64,000 bases of DNA from Leuctra nigra (taxonomy: Eukaryota > Arthropoda > Insecta > Plecoptera > Leuctridae). The position numbers were made by a program, and so were the translations under genes. How positions within the stretch are numbered: the first letter of the stretch is position 1; each line of letters begins with the position of its first letter. Location: positions 34,625,060-34,689,059 of the forward strand of contig OW203768.1 in NCBI GenBank assembly GCA_934045905.1, written 5' to 3'. Shown here in pieces: positions 11,475 to 25,842 of this stretch. The notes under the pieces were generated by a model. It was not told the origin of the DNA and did not search any database. It was given only the letters and a program-made list of their open reading frames with translations.

Positions 11475-14400
11475 ATAATTATATGCAATATGCAAGCAAT
11501 ATACGAGTATTGTATATACTGGGGATTAAATACCTACAATTGTTTGGTGTACAGCCTTTTGAAATTACCTCTGATGGCATTGTTGGTTACGTGGTTTTGT
11601 GTCATATTCATAGGCAATTTAATTGAATAAACTGGTAAAATTACAAAATTTAATTTACATAGTAAAACAATGTCAGATAACTCAACTTAATATTCTCTTA
11701 ATACGTCTAATTAATAGGATATCTTGTCCAAACATTTACATAGATTTTCTTAAGAAAATAACACGATTTGTTAAACGATTTTTTGTTTGATTGAAAATAT
11801 ATTATTTACTTTAATGTAGATTGAGTTCTACCTAATTCTTGTAATTTCGCCCAACACTTGCAAATTAAAGTCTTCGTTTATTGATGGACTTTAAAAAAAG
11901 GTATAGTTTATGGAAACTTTGCCCAAAACTTCAGATTTCAGTATCTTTTCATACGTAAGATATTATTTTACTCACACACATTATTAAAACATATACAAAA
12001 AATATACCTTAAAAGAAAAAAATACACGTTACACCATGAATAAAAAATGAACATACCTATGCTTACAAACAATATAATAATAGGTATGAATTTTTAAATC
12101 TAATGAATGAGTATCGCTTGGAGTTGCATCTGCTCGTGGGCGTGCGCCTTTGCCTCGCTTGGCTTGACATCTCGGAGGAGGCTCGATGATGACCCTTCTC
12201 ATCCTCACCGGCACAACGGCTCAGAAGACATCTAGGCCAGAGTGAAAGTCCTTGTTCGAGCCTCGGCATGGGATATCGTGAGCAGAGGCACAGGTGCGCA
12301 GGGCAGGGCGCATGTGAGGGGTCAACGCGACTTTGTCGTGACGAGGGAGTTTTAATAACGGGGGTTTTGTCATTGTTTATGGATGGGATTTGCATAATGT
12401 TGGATTTTTTTATGATTTGTGTATTTTCGATATTGTTGATGTTTTTTTTATATTTTGTATTATCAGGATTCCGTGCCTCTCAACGTTAACATTTATTGAA
12501 AAAACTTCAATATAATTATAGACCAGTCAGAAATTATCTGGGTAGTTCTAGAATTTATCATATCACTTTAAATATCTAGATTTTTTTACTTTTTATGCTA
12601 CAACCAACAAGAATACGCGGGTACGAGGAAATTAAATCATTTTAAATAGGTATTTGTTGTCTCTAATATTGTAATTTAAACGTTCTGATTTTGTTTTAGC
12701 ATTTTGTCGATAGTGCGCGTGTATAGGCTATCGGCCATCAGGTAGGTATCAAGATATTGAAAGTACGTCAATTACTTCGCCAGCAATGAATCAAGGCAAA
12801 TTGGTTATCAATCAATATCAAGATGAACACATTACAGCCTCATAGAGGTAATGAGATGTCATCTTCAGGCAATTTCATTTCCATCTTAACATCTACCCGA
12901 TAGCCTTCGTCGTCACAAAATACCAATCAATATGATTTGGCGTCAATATTGAACTATGTTCTCCGAGGCACACTGTCAAATAATTAATTATCATCAACAA
13001 ATAAGAAAACGTCATTGTGGACGTCTTTGTAGAATAAACATTTATCTAGCCAATTAAAATAAAAAGTTAATTTATGACTGAAAAGTGTAATTAATTAAAA
13101 ATGTATTTAATCATACAAACATACTTGATAAATTTATAACCTACACAAACCAGTTGAAAAATATTGTTCTTACCTTCAATTGGATGATAAATGACTAGCC
13201 ATCTTGACAGTATTTCAGCTTGACGTCGGTTGATTTTGTATCAGTCAGTTACACCTATGTCCCAATTGGGAGAGGTGCCTCCGAAAAGATAAAAAAGAAG
13301 AATAAATACGAAAATATAGAATAGTGTAGTACTGGAATAAGTCAAAGTACTTGGAGAATTAATTGTCTTGAGCTAAAATCACTCTTTGGATCAGTTTGAC
13401 ATTAGGTATATAATTTTAACGATTTTACAAGTCCATGTTTCAATTTATTGATACAATAAGTTGGCAAAAGAGTGAATTTATTGGAGTAAAGCAATTTCTC
13501 AAAAATATTATAACTGTTTTTACACGGAACATTTTCTTATAAGGCTCAATCAGGTAATTGAGTCAACTTAAATTTATTTTAAGTTCTTAAATTTGCATTC
13601 TTCAATTTATGTAATTGAATGAACATTTTCTAGGTGACATTGTTGTGTTGAGTCATTGATCCATATAATGTAGGCGGTTGACTCAAATGCAACCAAACCC
13701 CATCTGGATCAGTCAATTCAGTCTGATGTGCGAGAAGAACAAACAGAGATCATCTCCTGGAGCTAAGGCCGAGAAGTGATTGCCATCTTGCGATGTGATC
13801 TCGGATATTATTTGGTCAGGTGAAGAAGAAGCCCAAGGTGCTAGAACTACATACACGCACCGGCTGCAGGGTGTTTACATTGGAGTCAATTGTTTAAACA
13901 GTTCATGGTCAGAGTAATGGTGTGAGCAGCGTGAGGAGATGGAAGTTACAATCGACAGAGAAACGATAAGTCCCTAAATATTAAAATATTATAAAGTTAA
14001 AAAAATTGAAATTGCTTGTTTTTATACATCGAACTTATTGACACTAATATTATTTCCGAGTTGATAAATCCAAAACAATGTTTCCTTGCAGAAATCCGCT
14101 GTAGATTATAAAAGTGAAATGAACTGTAATAATAAATTCACATCATAATAAAGAGATTGTGTGAATCCAAATGTTTGATGCAATGGAACATATCAAACGC
14201 GATAGAACAACGTGGACATTTTATTCGAACGTGTATTTCTAATTTTCAATTCTATGCAATATTTGTGAAATAATTATTTTCAATCATTTTAATTATACAA
14301 GATATTTTTCTCTACATATTGTTTTTCACCCTTCCTGTACAATTTCCATTTTGTTCGAGGTTTCATATTCGTGTTGCATGAAAATAAACTTACTACATAT

Positions 14401-16276
14401 TTTTATTGGATGTGAATTATACGGTAAATTGTAGTAAATTTGAATGAATGAAATATAATCCCCCCTCTCCCTCCTTTAAGGGAACTAAATTACGCCAAAT
14501 GGCCTCAACATCGATGTGCATTTTCTTGTCAAGCTATTGTTAGTTGAGCTACCGAGGTTCCAAAGATCTCAAACTCACAAGAGTACATGCATCTAATCTA
14601 ATAACACACTGCGCACATGATTATAACGCAATCTCTCCAGACATCATTACATTCATTATCTGTGTCGTTCGGCTTCTTTGACTCTGTTTCTTTAAGGTTT
14701 GTTAGTAATAGCTAATAACAACAAAAAAGCGAAGGTCTAATTTTATTAATGAATACGGTTTAAGATAACTCTGATTAAGTGGGGGTGATTGTTTGATGTT
14801 GTAGTAATCGTATTGTTTTAACTGAATTAATATTCTCACTCATGTATTTTATTAAATGAGGTATTGTTTCAAGACTAAACATTTTTTTTTTAGATAGGAA
14901 CATGGATGTAATAATGAGGATTACAGGCTAAAATAAGTCGCAGTAAGTTTAAAGATGGAATAAAACCAATGAGAATACGGATACAAAATAATTAATTTTT
15001 ATATAAAGATATAACTCAGTCATAGAGGTATTAATGTCTATGACTCAATGTAAGACCAGCAGGTTGAAAGGAGTTCTAGTAATATGATTAAAAAATTACT
15101 CTAGACTTAGTGAATTTTTTTAGAATTAAGGAAAATTATTATATTAAATTACTTCAATTTTCTTATGAAGGTAAAATAATTAAGTATATTTTTAATATAG
15201 GTACATTTAAAAGTTCAAAATATTTTTAAACTACAAGCATTTTAATTAGGTTTAGCATAAAATGCATAAGATAATCTGGACTATTATTGAGTATGATTAT
15301 TTGTTTAAATCTTTCTAATTATCAATAATGTTCCAAAAGATTAAAACAAAGTGATTGAGCCGTTTAAATACGGCAGTCTAACATTTAATCAAATAAAAAA
15401 AGAAATTAACACCAACATTCCAGACATTTCATTACAAAAGAAATAACGCCTTCATTTAAAATCAAATCAAACTCTTAAATCGACTCACAAAACAAAAAAT
15501 CTAACAAATCGTTTTTCTTCGTGTTCCATCCGCGCATCGATCTCTCCCGTAAGACTCCGTGTTATTCCTTCCAATCAACTTGGCTACCGCCGTGCGAGAT
15601 ATAATAACAATCTTCCTGGAGGGCAAACACTACAAATAGACAACTACCACCGTAATTAACTAATTATTGTCATTTGTCAGTGATTATACTAAATCGATGA
15701 CCAGCCTAAAGGTAAATTATCACACTCATAGAGAAACCATAACGCCGTAGGATGAAACCGGAAATAACACAAATTACTAATGACTAACAATTCGTCTAAT
15801 AAGGTCAGAAAATATTATGTTAAATGCAATTAGTAATCCCGCCAAAGGCTGAACGGGATAAGAACTAATTAGTAATTAATGTTAGACCAACTGGGTTATA
15901 AAGACCATCTAACGACTCGCCTTTCTTCATGTTAACGCCGAAATCGTCTTCTTATTTTCATTTGAAAACTACCGATACGGCATTCTTTCTAGTTGTCAAA
16001 AACCACTTTTCGTGTTTGCTTTACGCACTTTTTCTAGACTTTGCACTTTACAACTCAATTTGAGAAGTTTGAGAAGTTGGCTAATCTAAATGTAAATGCA
16101 ATAAACATGGGAAAACTTGTATAAATTGGCGCGTTTTGGGTGAGTGTCCAAGAAGATCAAAAGTAATGTTTTTTTCGTGCAACAAAAAATATTTTATTGA
16201 ATATTTGATTTATATCATTACATACCTTCAATTTTTAAATTCTTAATAATCTAACATTTGGTTTTAAATCATTCCA
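11475..16276. other. No recognised gene; one GC-rich patch
   Basis: Long AT-rich stretch. The only compositional anomaly is a CpG-rich patch at about 12120-12360 with overlapping open frames on both strands and a tRNA B-box-like GTTCGAGCC near 12256. I cannot assign it. No exon with convincing splice sites was found. Confidence 0.5.
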
Positions 16277-16479
16277 GGACCCCTATTCCTGAATAAAGGT
16301 GATGGTGAATATGAGAAAAAAACAGTGAGAAAATTGTAATCAACCAATAAGAATCCAGCAGGCTTAGATTCTATTGGCTGATACCGATTCAGATTCAGAT
16401 TCAGATTCAGATTCTTTCAGACCGATTTTCTCACTGTTTTTTTCTCACTCACTCTCACTTTTTTCAGGAATAGGGGTCC
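16277..16479. mobile_element. 203-bp foldback MITE with internal GATTCA microsatellite
   Basis: The ends are GGACCCCTATTCCTGAA and the exact inverse TTCAGGAATAGGGGTCC. The inverted match continues inward through a GAGAAAAAAACAGTGAGAAAAT block. About five GATTCA units lie at 16387-16417. Target duplication is not clear. Confidence 0.75.
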
Positions 16480-17537
16480 GGAACTTAATTTTGAAAATCA
16501 TCACGAAAACTACAAAATCATGTTTTTCTATAGCTATCGCGAAAATGTAACCTAGTAGAAAATTGCATTAGAAAATACAGTGTGGGTCCAAAGATTATCT
16601 CTCTTAAAGGTAATATACTCCAACATTTAGATTCTTATTACAATTATTTTACATTTTGGTAATTTGTCCTTCAATTTTATTGGTCCGCCTTCGAGAGGTA
16701 TACACATTCCATTATATTGCATAAAATGTGTGTAAAACTATTAAAATGAAACATATTAAAATGAAAATAACTCTGTAAAATTTTAAAAAATTGATAATTT
16801 CCATACTAAACTTTGAGATTCAAAAATATATAAGTTATACACTTACGTAGATCACTTAAATTAAATAACTATTATAAAAATTCACTTATATTCTAATCAT
16901 AAACTGCAAAGAGAATCGTAATTTCATAACCCAAGATTTATGGTGAATACGAACAAATTTAATTAGGCATTATTTTAATGTTCTGTAAATCCTTGGTAGT
17001 TAAATAGGTCAGATGAGCAAAGGTTTTCAATTTTCATTCTAAGAGAAAGGTACTGAGTTTTCGCTGGATGTTGAGTTATGATACATTTGTCTTCACTTAA
17101 CAAAGTATAATGAAAAGTCATTGTTTGACCTTTTTATTAATATAATAAAAAAATGTTTAATGAGATTTGATGACAAAAGTCTGAATGACCTCAGGAGGAG
17201 TCGAAGTCAAGTCTTCAAGACACAATCGCCGGCCTTCGACTGTTAGACTTTGACTTAAATCGTTAGTGTCAATTTTACACTTCGTCATAGTAAGAGATCA
17301 CATGCCGGAAGAAATAGACAAATTATCTTCATAATTTATAAGATTAAATTTAAAATACAGTTTTCTGTTTGCATTGTATACTTAATTGAAGGCGGAAAGA
17401 AAATTCATGACTCTTGTTTTCCTGAATGAGTTTCTATTGGTTTTCCTCAAACAATTGAGGAAAATGTTGGGAAAATTTACTATATAAATAGTCCACGAAC
17501 ACCTCCCTTCCACCGGACCCATTCTTTGTTATCACAA

Positions 17538-18300
17538 TCATTGAACGAGCAAAGCGATCGTCTTCTTTACGCTCTTTTGGCACGGATGTCTGCTTTTTGT
17601 TTTTTTCTGTGCCTGTCGCTATACAGGTTGCACCGTTTCTTCGATCGAGCTGAAATTTTGCACACATGTAAGGACCAGCTCAGCTGGTTGCAGTCTGAAT
17701 TTTGTTTGAAATCCGTTGATTGATTTAAATTAAAATAAATAATAATTGTTTGATCCGATTGATCCGATCAAGTTGAATTTATGCAAGGTCATTATGACCA
17801 ACATTGTAACAAATTTTAACCAAATCCTCGAATTGGTTAAAAATAAAAAAAACATCTTCCGTTTGGTCAAAAATTAAAATATCAAGACCAGCATTATCTT
17901 ATATTTTAGCACATTTTCATCTCAATCATGTATTCACAACCTTCTGCAATTTTCACCCCCGTTCAATCGATCGATCTGAAATTTTGCACACACACTTATG
18001 TCATAAGAGCGTTCTGGTGCATAGTTTTTGAACGTCAGACAAATTGGTTAAAAACTTCAAGAATTATTGACCAATTACATGCTTGTTTGAAATATTTTGT
18101 CAAATAAATTTAAATAAATTTCAGATATTTTATCTGAAACATAAAATTGTATATTAATATCATATTTTTATCTGCTTCTCTGACGCATTCGTTAGATTAT
18201 CATTCAAAGAGGTTCCCAAGGCCAGTAGAGCAGAAATTTCGCACGCATGTAAATTCGCGAATGCTCGCTTACCAACGCGTTACACCGAGCGTTTTCCTGG
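17538..18300 (+). mobile_element. GAGCG-family element, diverged copy
   Basis: Starts TCATTGAACGAGCAAAGCG with a GCTCTTTTGGCACGGA block, and ends CCAACGCGTTACACCGAGCG, then TTTTCCTGG and T. Here the 5' end is TC after A and the 3' end is CTGG before T, which fits the Helitron rule (A^TC...CTRR^T). Confidence 0.6.
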
Positions 18301-18796
18301 TTATTTACTAATATCGTTCAAAATGTAATAAAACATTGAACTAATGCGAATGTGTATCTCAGAACCGTCACGCTTGTACTAATCCATTTCCACGTCATTT
18401 AGCTCGACCGTCTTCAATTCCCACCGGTCACTGCGTGTCATAATGCACTACTCTTACGCAAACTGCAGTGGACAATGAAGTAACATCGGACGTGTTTCAT
18501 GCCGATGACATAGTGAAAGTGCCGACTTCATTGAAGACACTTTGACTTGACTAACAACGAATCAATTGAACCAGTTCGAAGCGACGCTCTCACGTACTGC
18601 TAGTGAAGTTTTGGTCAACCAAGGCTGGGGGATTCAGAGCTGCTGGGACGGTTTTTGTCACTCGGCCAATTCATGAGCGTGAATGAGGTTATGTTTGTTG
18701 ATTAGTTGGCTGAAGACAATCATGGGATTTGTTGTTCTATTGCATTTAACTGATATAATATGAATAATGATATCACTATTATATAACTTAGAATAC

Positions 18797-18905
18797 TTAG
18801 AATTCCCGATTTTGCTGGAATCCGATTCACGGCCATATGGATTAACACTGAACCGAATCGGATTCCAAATTAATCTCGAATTTTGAAGTTATAGAATAGG
18901 GCCTC
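18797..18905. repeat. Dispersed repeat with inverted GAATC blocks, copy 1
   Basis: Related in inverse orientation to 38704-38830. It shares GATTCACGGCCAT, TTAACACTG, AATCGGATTC and TAGAATAGGG-type blocks. Internal inverted GGAATCCGATT/AATCGGATTCC arms suggest a small MITE. Confidence 0.5.
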
Positions 18906-18969
18906 TGCTATCCAATTACCACTAGAGAAGGGGAATGAAATCAACATAAAAATATTCTAATAATTACTT

Positions 18970-19095
18970 AGGCCCGGTATTACCATAGTTAATTAAGTGC
19001 TGGGTTAACTAACTTTTGGATGAAATTCAACTGTTTCAATCATTTTGAGATGATTGACTGTGCCGCCAATTTAGTCCAATATTTATTTAATCCGG
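18970..19095. repeat. Dispersed repeat, copy 2
   Basis: Second copy of the repeat seen at 125-250, with the same order of conserved blocks. No terminal inverted repeat or target duplication is apparent. Confidence 0.55.
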
Positions 19096-20639
19096 CTCAG
19101 ATTAACTTTGAGGGAAAAGCTCCATCTACAGGTTTACCATACCTTCAGAATGGTCGTTTGATAACTTTAAACAAACAAACCTCCTTAATTGGAGCCCATT
19201 TTTTGTAGACTGGTATATTATAGTTGTAGACAGTAAATGTGAGAAATTCAACATAACAGTAAAATAAATAAAAATTATGATCTTTAAATTTTAATCCATT
19301 ACGGGAGGTTTTAGGAATGTATAATATAATTTTATGACAGAGATTAATTATCGTCTGAACAATGTCTGATATCTTTCAGATTTGTCATATTGTTTAGGAT
19401 CATATGATATCTTTGTGATCACGATTATACGGCATCTCATCATATCACTCGTTGGCAAAGAGTTTTGGAAAACTTAATTTAGCCGGTAAAATGACGTTGC
19501 AGATTCTCATAGGAGGATTGCTTTTTCTTGAATAAAAAACGGATTGGCGATGAGTTTCTTGATAGCTGTTAACGAATGAGCATAATTAATTAATAATCCG
19601 CTATGTAGCCGTGATTTGTATTTAGAGGTATTTATCAAGCAGGAAACTCCCGGGTGTGAACGTGTGATTCACTTTGATGGAATTGCATGTGTTAGACCAG
19701 GCTTCCTCATAGGTTTTCTAATGGAAACAATTAGTTTGCTAATTGAGTCGCCAAGTCATCAGTTGACTCTTTTCGCCACTCACTAATTTTAGAATTTTTT
19801 ACTTTTCTCAAGACAAAAAAAAATATTCGTATTAATTATTTGTTACTGACATTCTTGGATAAACGCTTTCATATTCCATGTGATTTTAAGATCGCTGCAT
19901 ATCAAGTTGAAATCTTCAAATTCCAATCATAACAAAACAATCAAATTATCCATCTTTTTTCACCATGACCACATAAAGCCAAAATTTCACCGATCAATTA
20001 TTGCACAAGCAATAAAACTCAAGATAAAATATTGACTACAACTTAAAAATAATAATTGTATCAAGTTTAAAATCATCTTTAAGGATAACACTGTATTTTA
20101 TCTTTATATCCTTCAATTTATATTCTTCAATTATTGTTGACACTTTGCTACTTTGTTTTAATTCATAAAAACTATGTCATGATCTTGGGGCCTTATTCAA
20201 AACATTAATCTGTGTAATCACAATACTTCTTTAATTCTTATTCTTAGCTTCACGTACTTCTTTTGTTTCATATCAGCAATGCAAAATTATTTAATTTTCC
20301 ATCTGAGGACGGACATTTTGTTGGCACGTTGACAGGTCAGATTTATAACTTTATTGAGGTAAACCGATGTATTTTTGTAATGTGAGTGATTCCTCTTCGA
20401 TCGTACTAAAGATATCTCCGGAGCCTAACCCAGGTACTACCCAATAACTAAAAAAGCAGATAATCACAGCTATTCATGCGTGCCATCAAGATGGTGGCAG
20501 GCAACAATGAGAAGACATCACGTGCAAGCTATGATTTAACAAATAGAATGGCAACATTGTTTACTACAAGACAACATCTACGCGTGTTAAAATTCCATTG
20601 ACATTATCTCAATTCAAAACAAATCTTTCAAAATGCTTG
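19096..20639. other. No recognised gene
   Basis: AT-rich DNA with no credible exon, RNA gene or element terminus. Confidence 0.5.
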
Positions 20640-20988
20640 TACTTTGCATCATTCACGTACACAATTAACCTCGTTGTAAACGCGTGCGTCGTGAACACAT
20701 CAGCCACCACCCACAATCAACAACTAACTCCCCCTCTGGAGTGATCTTCTCACCGCCGCCTCGAGTCTACCGGAGGAACGCACCGGCATCGACATCGACA
20801 TCGAGATACCTCCAGTCATTCTCTCGCCAACCTTCCACCGAGTCGCATCGCGTTCACGCCGTTCACCTGTTCCACACGTCACCGCGGGCATGAGTCTGAC
20901 AGTGGCCCTTCAGTGACAATATTAGTATTTGTTGAGTGTTGTGTTCAGTTTTGTTTTTCATTGCGTGTTTATTATTATTTGATTGTGA
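20640..20988 (+). promoter_or_regulatory. GC-rich island, possible promoter and 5' leader
   Basis: A GC- and CpG-rich stretch in otherwise AT-rich DNA, immediately upstream of the candidate exon. Several initiator-like TCAGT sites occur, for example at about 20909 and 20944, but no TATA box is obvious. Open frames inside it (20684-20893) look like by-products of base composition. Inferred from composition and position only. Confidence 0.3.
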
Positions 20989-21090
20989 ATGACTAGTGTG
21001 GATTATTTCTACGGTTCAAGTGTTATCGGAAGAGTCAAGACGGTGGAGCCGACTTCATTACAGAGTGATCCTTTGGCGGAAAGCTTAAGG
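20989..21090 (+). CDS. Candidate 5' coding exon, 34 codons, ending at a perfect splice donor
   Basis: ATG at 20989 is preceded directly by an in-frame TGA. It opens a 34-codon frame starting MTSVDYFYGS and ending PLAESLR, followed at 21091 by GTAAGT. The donor is phase 0. The 43096 exon of knrl also starts in phase 0, so the two could be joined in frame to give a 34-residue extension ahead of MNQ, after a 22-kb intron. The 400 bases upstream are unusually GC-rich for this window (20680-20890), as a promoter and 5' leader might be. I do not recognise the peptide. It could instead start another gene or be chance. Confidence 0.4.
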
Positions 21091-24000
21091 GTAAGTCGAC
21101 ATTTTTTTCGTAAGCTTAAACTTTTTTCCATGAGTGTGATACCGGTTTTGTGGGGGCTAATTCTGTGAACAGTTTTTATTTGTCCATGAATATCGATTTG
21201 TTATAACACACAAATTAATTCAGGAGGTTGTGAATAAATTGACGTACTACTTACAAAAATATCTCGAATTTGCTGTAAAATACAAATTTAAATTTATTTC
21301 AATAATTCATATTTTATGTAAATATTAATCATTGGTTTAATATCTTGAATACGTAAATTCCAAAGAGTATCCGTTCAAAGCTGGGAATGATGATCGAGAT
21401 GTGACCAAATGTGTTCTTGAATGTATGTTGATTTTATTATCTTTTGAAAATATCAAATAACTTGCTTAATTATTACATTAATATTTGGGCCACATTTTGA
21501 TCACCTGCAAACTCGCGCTGCGTTTAGTTGAGTTTCTGGTGATGTCAACGCGCGAACAAGCAATGCGTATCTCGCTGAATCTGTAACCACGGCCGATTGA
21601 ATTAAAAAGCGTGATAATTAGATAGAATGTTTCATAATTGTTCTGATCGAATAGACAAGGACTTAATCTGGTTACCAAACAGTTTACCACAAGAATTAGA
21701 TGAATTAGTAGAGATAGTTGATTTGTGTGCGAACGCAATAAAATCATTGCGTGAAATATAAGTTCGGTTAGGCTTTGTGACATGACTATTGACTATACAC
21801 ACATTCCTGGCAACTTGAAATTAGAACTGCCAATGGAAACATCAACGTGTCTTCAGACATCACGCAAATCATCTCAAAATGTTCTCATCGAGAAGGGTTT
21901 TAGCGTCACAAATAATAACGATTCTCTCTAAACATGTAATCAATTCACTATAATTAACGCCGGTTTTAACCCAATCTTAACCTAACGTGTAATTAAGCTT
22001 GTCGTGATCAACCTGAACAATTACTACGTCACATTTTGCTCGAATTGTCGGAAATGCAGACACATCGTAGATATTCCTTGTATAACTCAGTTCTGAGAAA
22101 ATATCTCACTCAACCTTCTTCTCTGGAAAACAAATCCACATATCGCGATCTCAATCATAGAAATAAATCAAAACAATTTCTTCACAGATATATTGCAGAA
22201 TAATTATACTCCGTAAGTACTGCAGTAATCTATACCTAGGACTAATATACTTTATTGTGGGAGTTACCAAAAGCTACCACATTATTTCGTGGTGTTAAAA
22301 TAATTTGACAACATACCAATTTAGTTCTAATAAAATATGGATTGGAATGAGGATAAAAAAATATGTCCGGTTTGCTACCTGCTTGGCGTGAATCATGTAG
22401 TGTAATGATGATCTCATTTGTTTTTTTATTTAAATAAGATGAGTTTAATAGTTAATATTACTGAGAAGATGTTGCAATCATCGGAAGCAAAAAGTCCCCT
22501 CTTATTAATCATCTTTAATTATAATAGTTACTCAATAATTAGGTATCTGACTTGAACAATAATTAAACACCCCGTAACTAACTATATACACATTTATATT
22601 TATGAGGATCCAAATACTCTAATTAAATTCAAGCTCTCACTTATAAAGAAATGAAGTAAAGGTATACATAGTGACAGTGACATGTCACAGTGACACATAG
22701 TACATAGTGACATAATCTGTGAACATACACAACAATCTACATAAATAGATTCCGTTTCTTGGATTATGTAAATTACGTTTATAAGTTTTCAGAAGTCCAC
22801 TAAGAAGTCTCAATGGATCAGATTTTTTTGATTCCAAGTGGACTTTTGGCAAGTTAATATCATAAAATGCGCCCTTTTATGTATATTCTATGTATGTACT
22901 TTTCTCGTGGTAGATGTCATATTACGCAACTTATTTGCTCAACAAATCAAGTCTGCACACAGCAAATGAAATTGAAGTAAATCTCGAAGCTCTTCTGAGT
23001 ATTGTTCTAGTTCGTTTTCTCGAAACATTGCTAAATAAAGTCTCCATTTCATAAGATTCCAATAGCATTAGAATGTGCGATATTTAAATGTAAAATCTGT
23101 TGCTCAGATCACGGCATGTATTTCAACAAGTGAACGGGTCGCTTCTAAAAGGTAAGTGATCTCGAACGCCGGCGAGGTTTGGCGACAAGACGGAACAGAT
23201 AAGATCAGACCAATTGAACTCACCACTATAATTACACCTGTGTGCAGTGTCACCGCCAATTAGAAGCAGACTTAACTGTAAGTGAGGAGTCATCATTGTC
23301 GTTGCCAACAATACAGTTCAGAGCCATTGTTGTGAGGATTGGAATGGAAGATTTGCATTGCGATCTAAATTCGTTTTTGGTTTGAATACAGCGCGCGAGA
23401 AATAAAACGTGTTACAAGTTACAGACTGAATTAATAATGCTTGTCCCATGAGTGAAGGCCGGTAACAGAATCTAAATAAAATACACTATTTGTTGTGCTA
23501 TTTACACGTTTTAACAGCTTTTAAGTTGTCAAAAATCAACTTTTAAGCAAAAGCTCTCAATCGCACTCTCGTTTATTGCACTTCAAAATAGAATTTAAGC
23601 TTTCGAAACGTATCAATTTTATGAAATCAATAGTAACACATGACATGTGCATAAAGCCGAAATAAATGCCGTTTTCTTGGACAATTTGATTCAATTTCTT
23701 CAGACATCATGCAGCTTGCAACTCGATGCTCAATAAGATCACACAGTAAACCTGTCTTTAGACATGGTTTTCCAGAAATGTGATGTAGAACCATAAATTC
23801 ATCTGAATCTGAAGTTGAAATGAAAGGTGTCATTTGGAAGAGGCAGAGTTCTTGGAAGATGGGGTGGATTGGAATAGGTGTAATGAGATAGATCCGCCGA
23901 AATACGGACTTAGAAGGACAAACCACTGATATACATTACAGTCGCAAAATAAGTCTAGTTTAATAATGCAAGAATAATTTGCTTTGTGAATAGATACATT

Positions 24001-25247
24001 TCCTTCCTCTACATTTTTAACAATTTGTAACTAAATTTACTAATTCGGTCGAATTCTCTTCAACTTTGTTTGATGTGTCGGCATGTTCATTTAATGTCAG
24101 TCAAGTGACATTTTGTGGTTTAGCTTTTCATTCTCACATTTTTTAGGATCTAAAAAAAGTGTCGCTTCTCAGTATTTGATTGTTTTGTTTGAAGGGGCTT
24201 TACCTGGTCCTCGATGAGGGGCAGTTTGAGCCCTCGCTGAAATCTAACCCTCTCACTACTCTTGAAAGAGACTTGACAGACAGTCAATGCAAATAGCTCG
24301 CCGCTGAGACGGGTTTTGTAAAAAGAAAATCTAAACAGATCAATGGACGAAAATATTTTGTGCCAATTAGCTTTCAACTTCAGTGTCCCGTCAAAGATGA
24401 ATTTCCAAGAAAGTGGACCAGAGTTTTACGCCGAAGATTGTAAAGTAGCTGGTGAAATATACAGTTGACATTTCTGCGAAGAAGTACAGAAATATTGTCC
24501 GATGAAAGAACAGTCATAAAGATCTTGCTCCAAGTATCATGCAAAGCCATTTGGGGTTCCGATTCATTTAATAATATGATAATAAATCCTGGTTTTGCAA
24601 GTTCTTAGAATAGTCCCGTCTCATGGGTTTAGAAATGTTATTTTTGATTTTATTTGCCAGCACATTGAGCGCATTCTTTATAGACTCACGAAAAGTATGT
24701 AATTTCAAAATGCACAACCAAAATGTTTCAATTCTTTTCCATGTTTTCATCTCTAATTTGGATGCAGGTGTTCCATTGCAGACATTTCAGTGAAGTGTGC
24801 CGACGTCAAATTGCCAGATCCTTGTCAAAAACTGCAACAGTTTTACGTGACAAATGCGGGCTCTTATACGTTCTTAAAATTACATTCGGTTCGTGTCTCA
24901 AATAACAAAATGTAGTTGAATTTACTTTTTGTACCTATAAAGATCAAGTTTTGCGCCAAACTTTTAACTAATAAAAATAACAAGTTTTAGCCGACTTATT
25001 TAAATGTAAAGTTGTTTTCACTTCTTATATTTATCATGGAATGTTTTTTCAGTTATTGTGTTCACATTTTGTTGTCCTGTTGAAGTGTTTAATTTGTTAA
25101 ATTATTTTATACCAAATACAATTGTTTATTGTTCGTGAGCCTTTGATCTGTGCACTTCCGCCCAAACCTCCAAATCAGCTCCAAAAAACATACATAAATC
25201 ATAATTTAACCATAAACCATAATTATTCCATAAGTCATAGTCAATGT

Positions 25248-25274
25248 GGAGGTGCCGTTCTGCATGGCACCTCC
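25248..25274. other. Short perfect hairpin
   Basis: GGAGGTGCC and GGCACCTCC pair over 9 bases around a 9-base loop. Isolated in AT-rich sequence; no function assigned. Confidence 0.5.
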
Positions 25275-25842
25275 ATCAAAAAAGAAGCATACAACTTCAA
25301 CAAAATCCAGTTTATTTTACCTCCTACTAAAACCCAACTCAGTTTCAAACAAAGTAGCAACGAACCACGAAAGATGTCGCCCAGAATAGCCATGTTGAAA
25401 ATAGTGGCACCTTAAGATTGGTGTGAAAGTAAATTGGCCGTGGGCTAGACCGGTCACATGTCACCTGATTCGATCACATTGACCAATGGGAGACGAGGGG
25501 CGGGTCTATCGATTGATCGTCTTCGATGACAGATGGTCACGTGCTCGGGATATTGTTGAGGGACATGTGGCATGACGTAATGCTGTCCAAGGTGACAGAC
25601 GGGAGACGCGTCTTGTTCCGATATCTGAATTACAAATATTACTCGAATTACACGTGCGTGAATTACATCTAGGATTTTATGAATTGCTCGAGTCATGTTA
25701 TGAAGAAAGAGGTAATTTAAGTAGCAAATTATAACAATGTAACAGAACAACTTATTTCCACTTTACTTTATTATTACTTTATTATTTATTTCCAACCATG
25801 CATAAATTTCCGTATAAAATGTCAATAAATAACGTTTGAAAT

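Noticed and set aside
20684..20893. 69-codon ORF in the GC-rich island
   Set aside because: Low-complexity Ser/Thr/Pro/Arg composition without splice or domain support; better explained as GC-rich leader or promoter.
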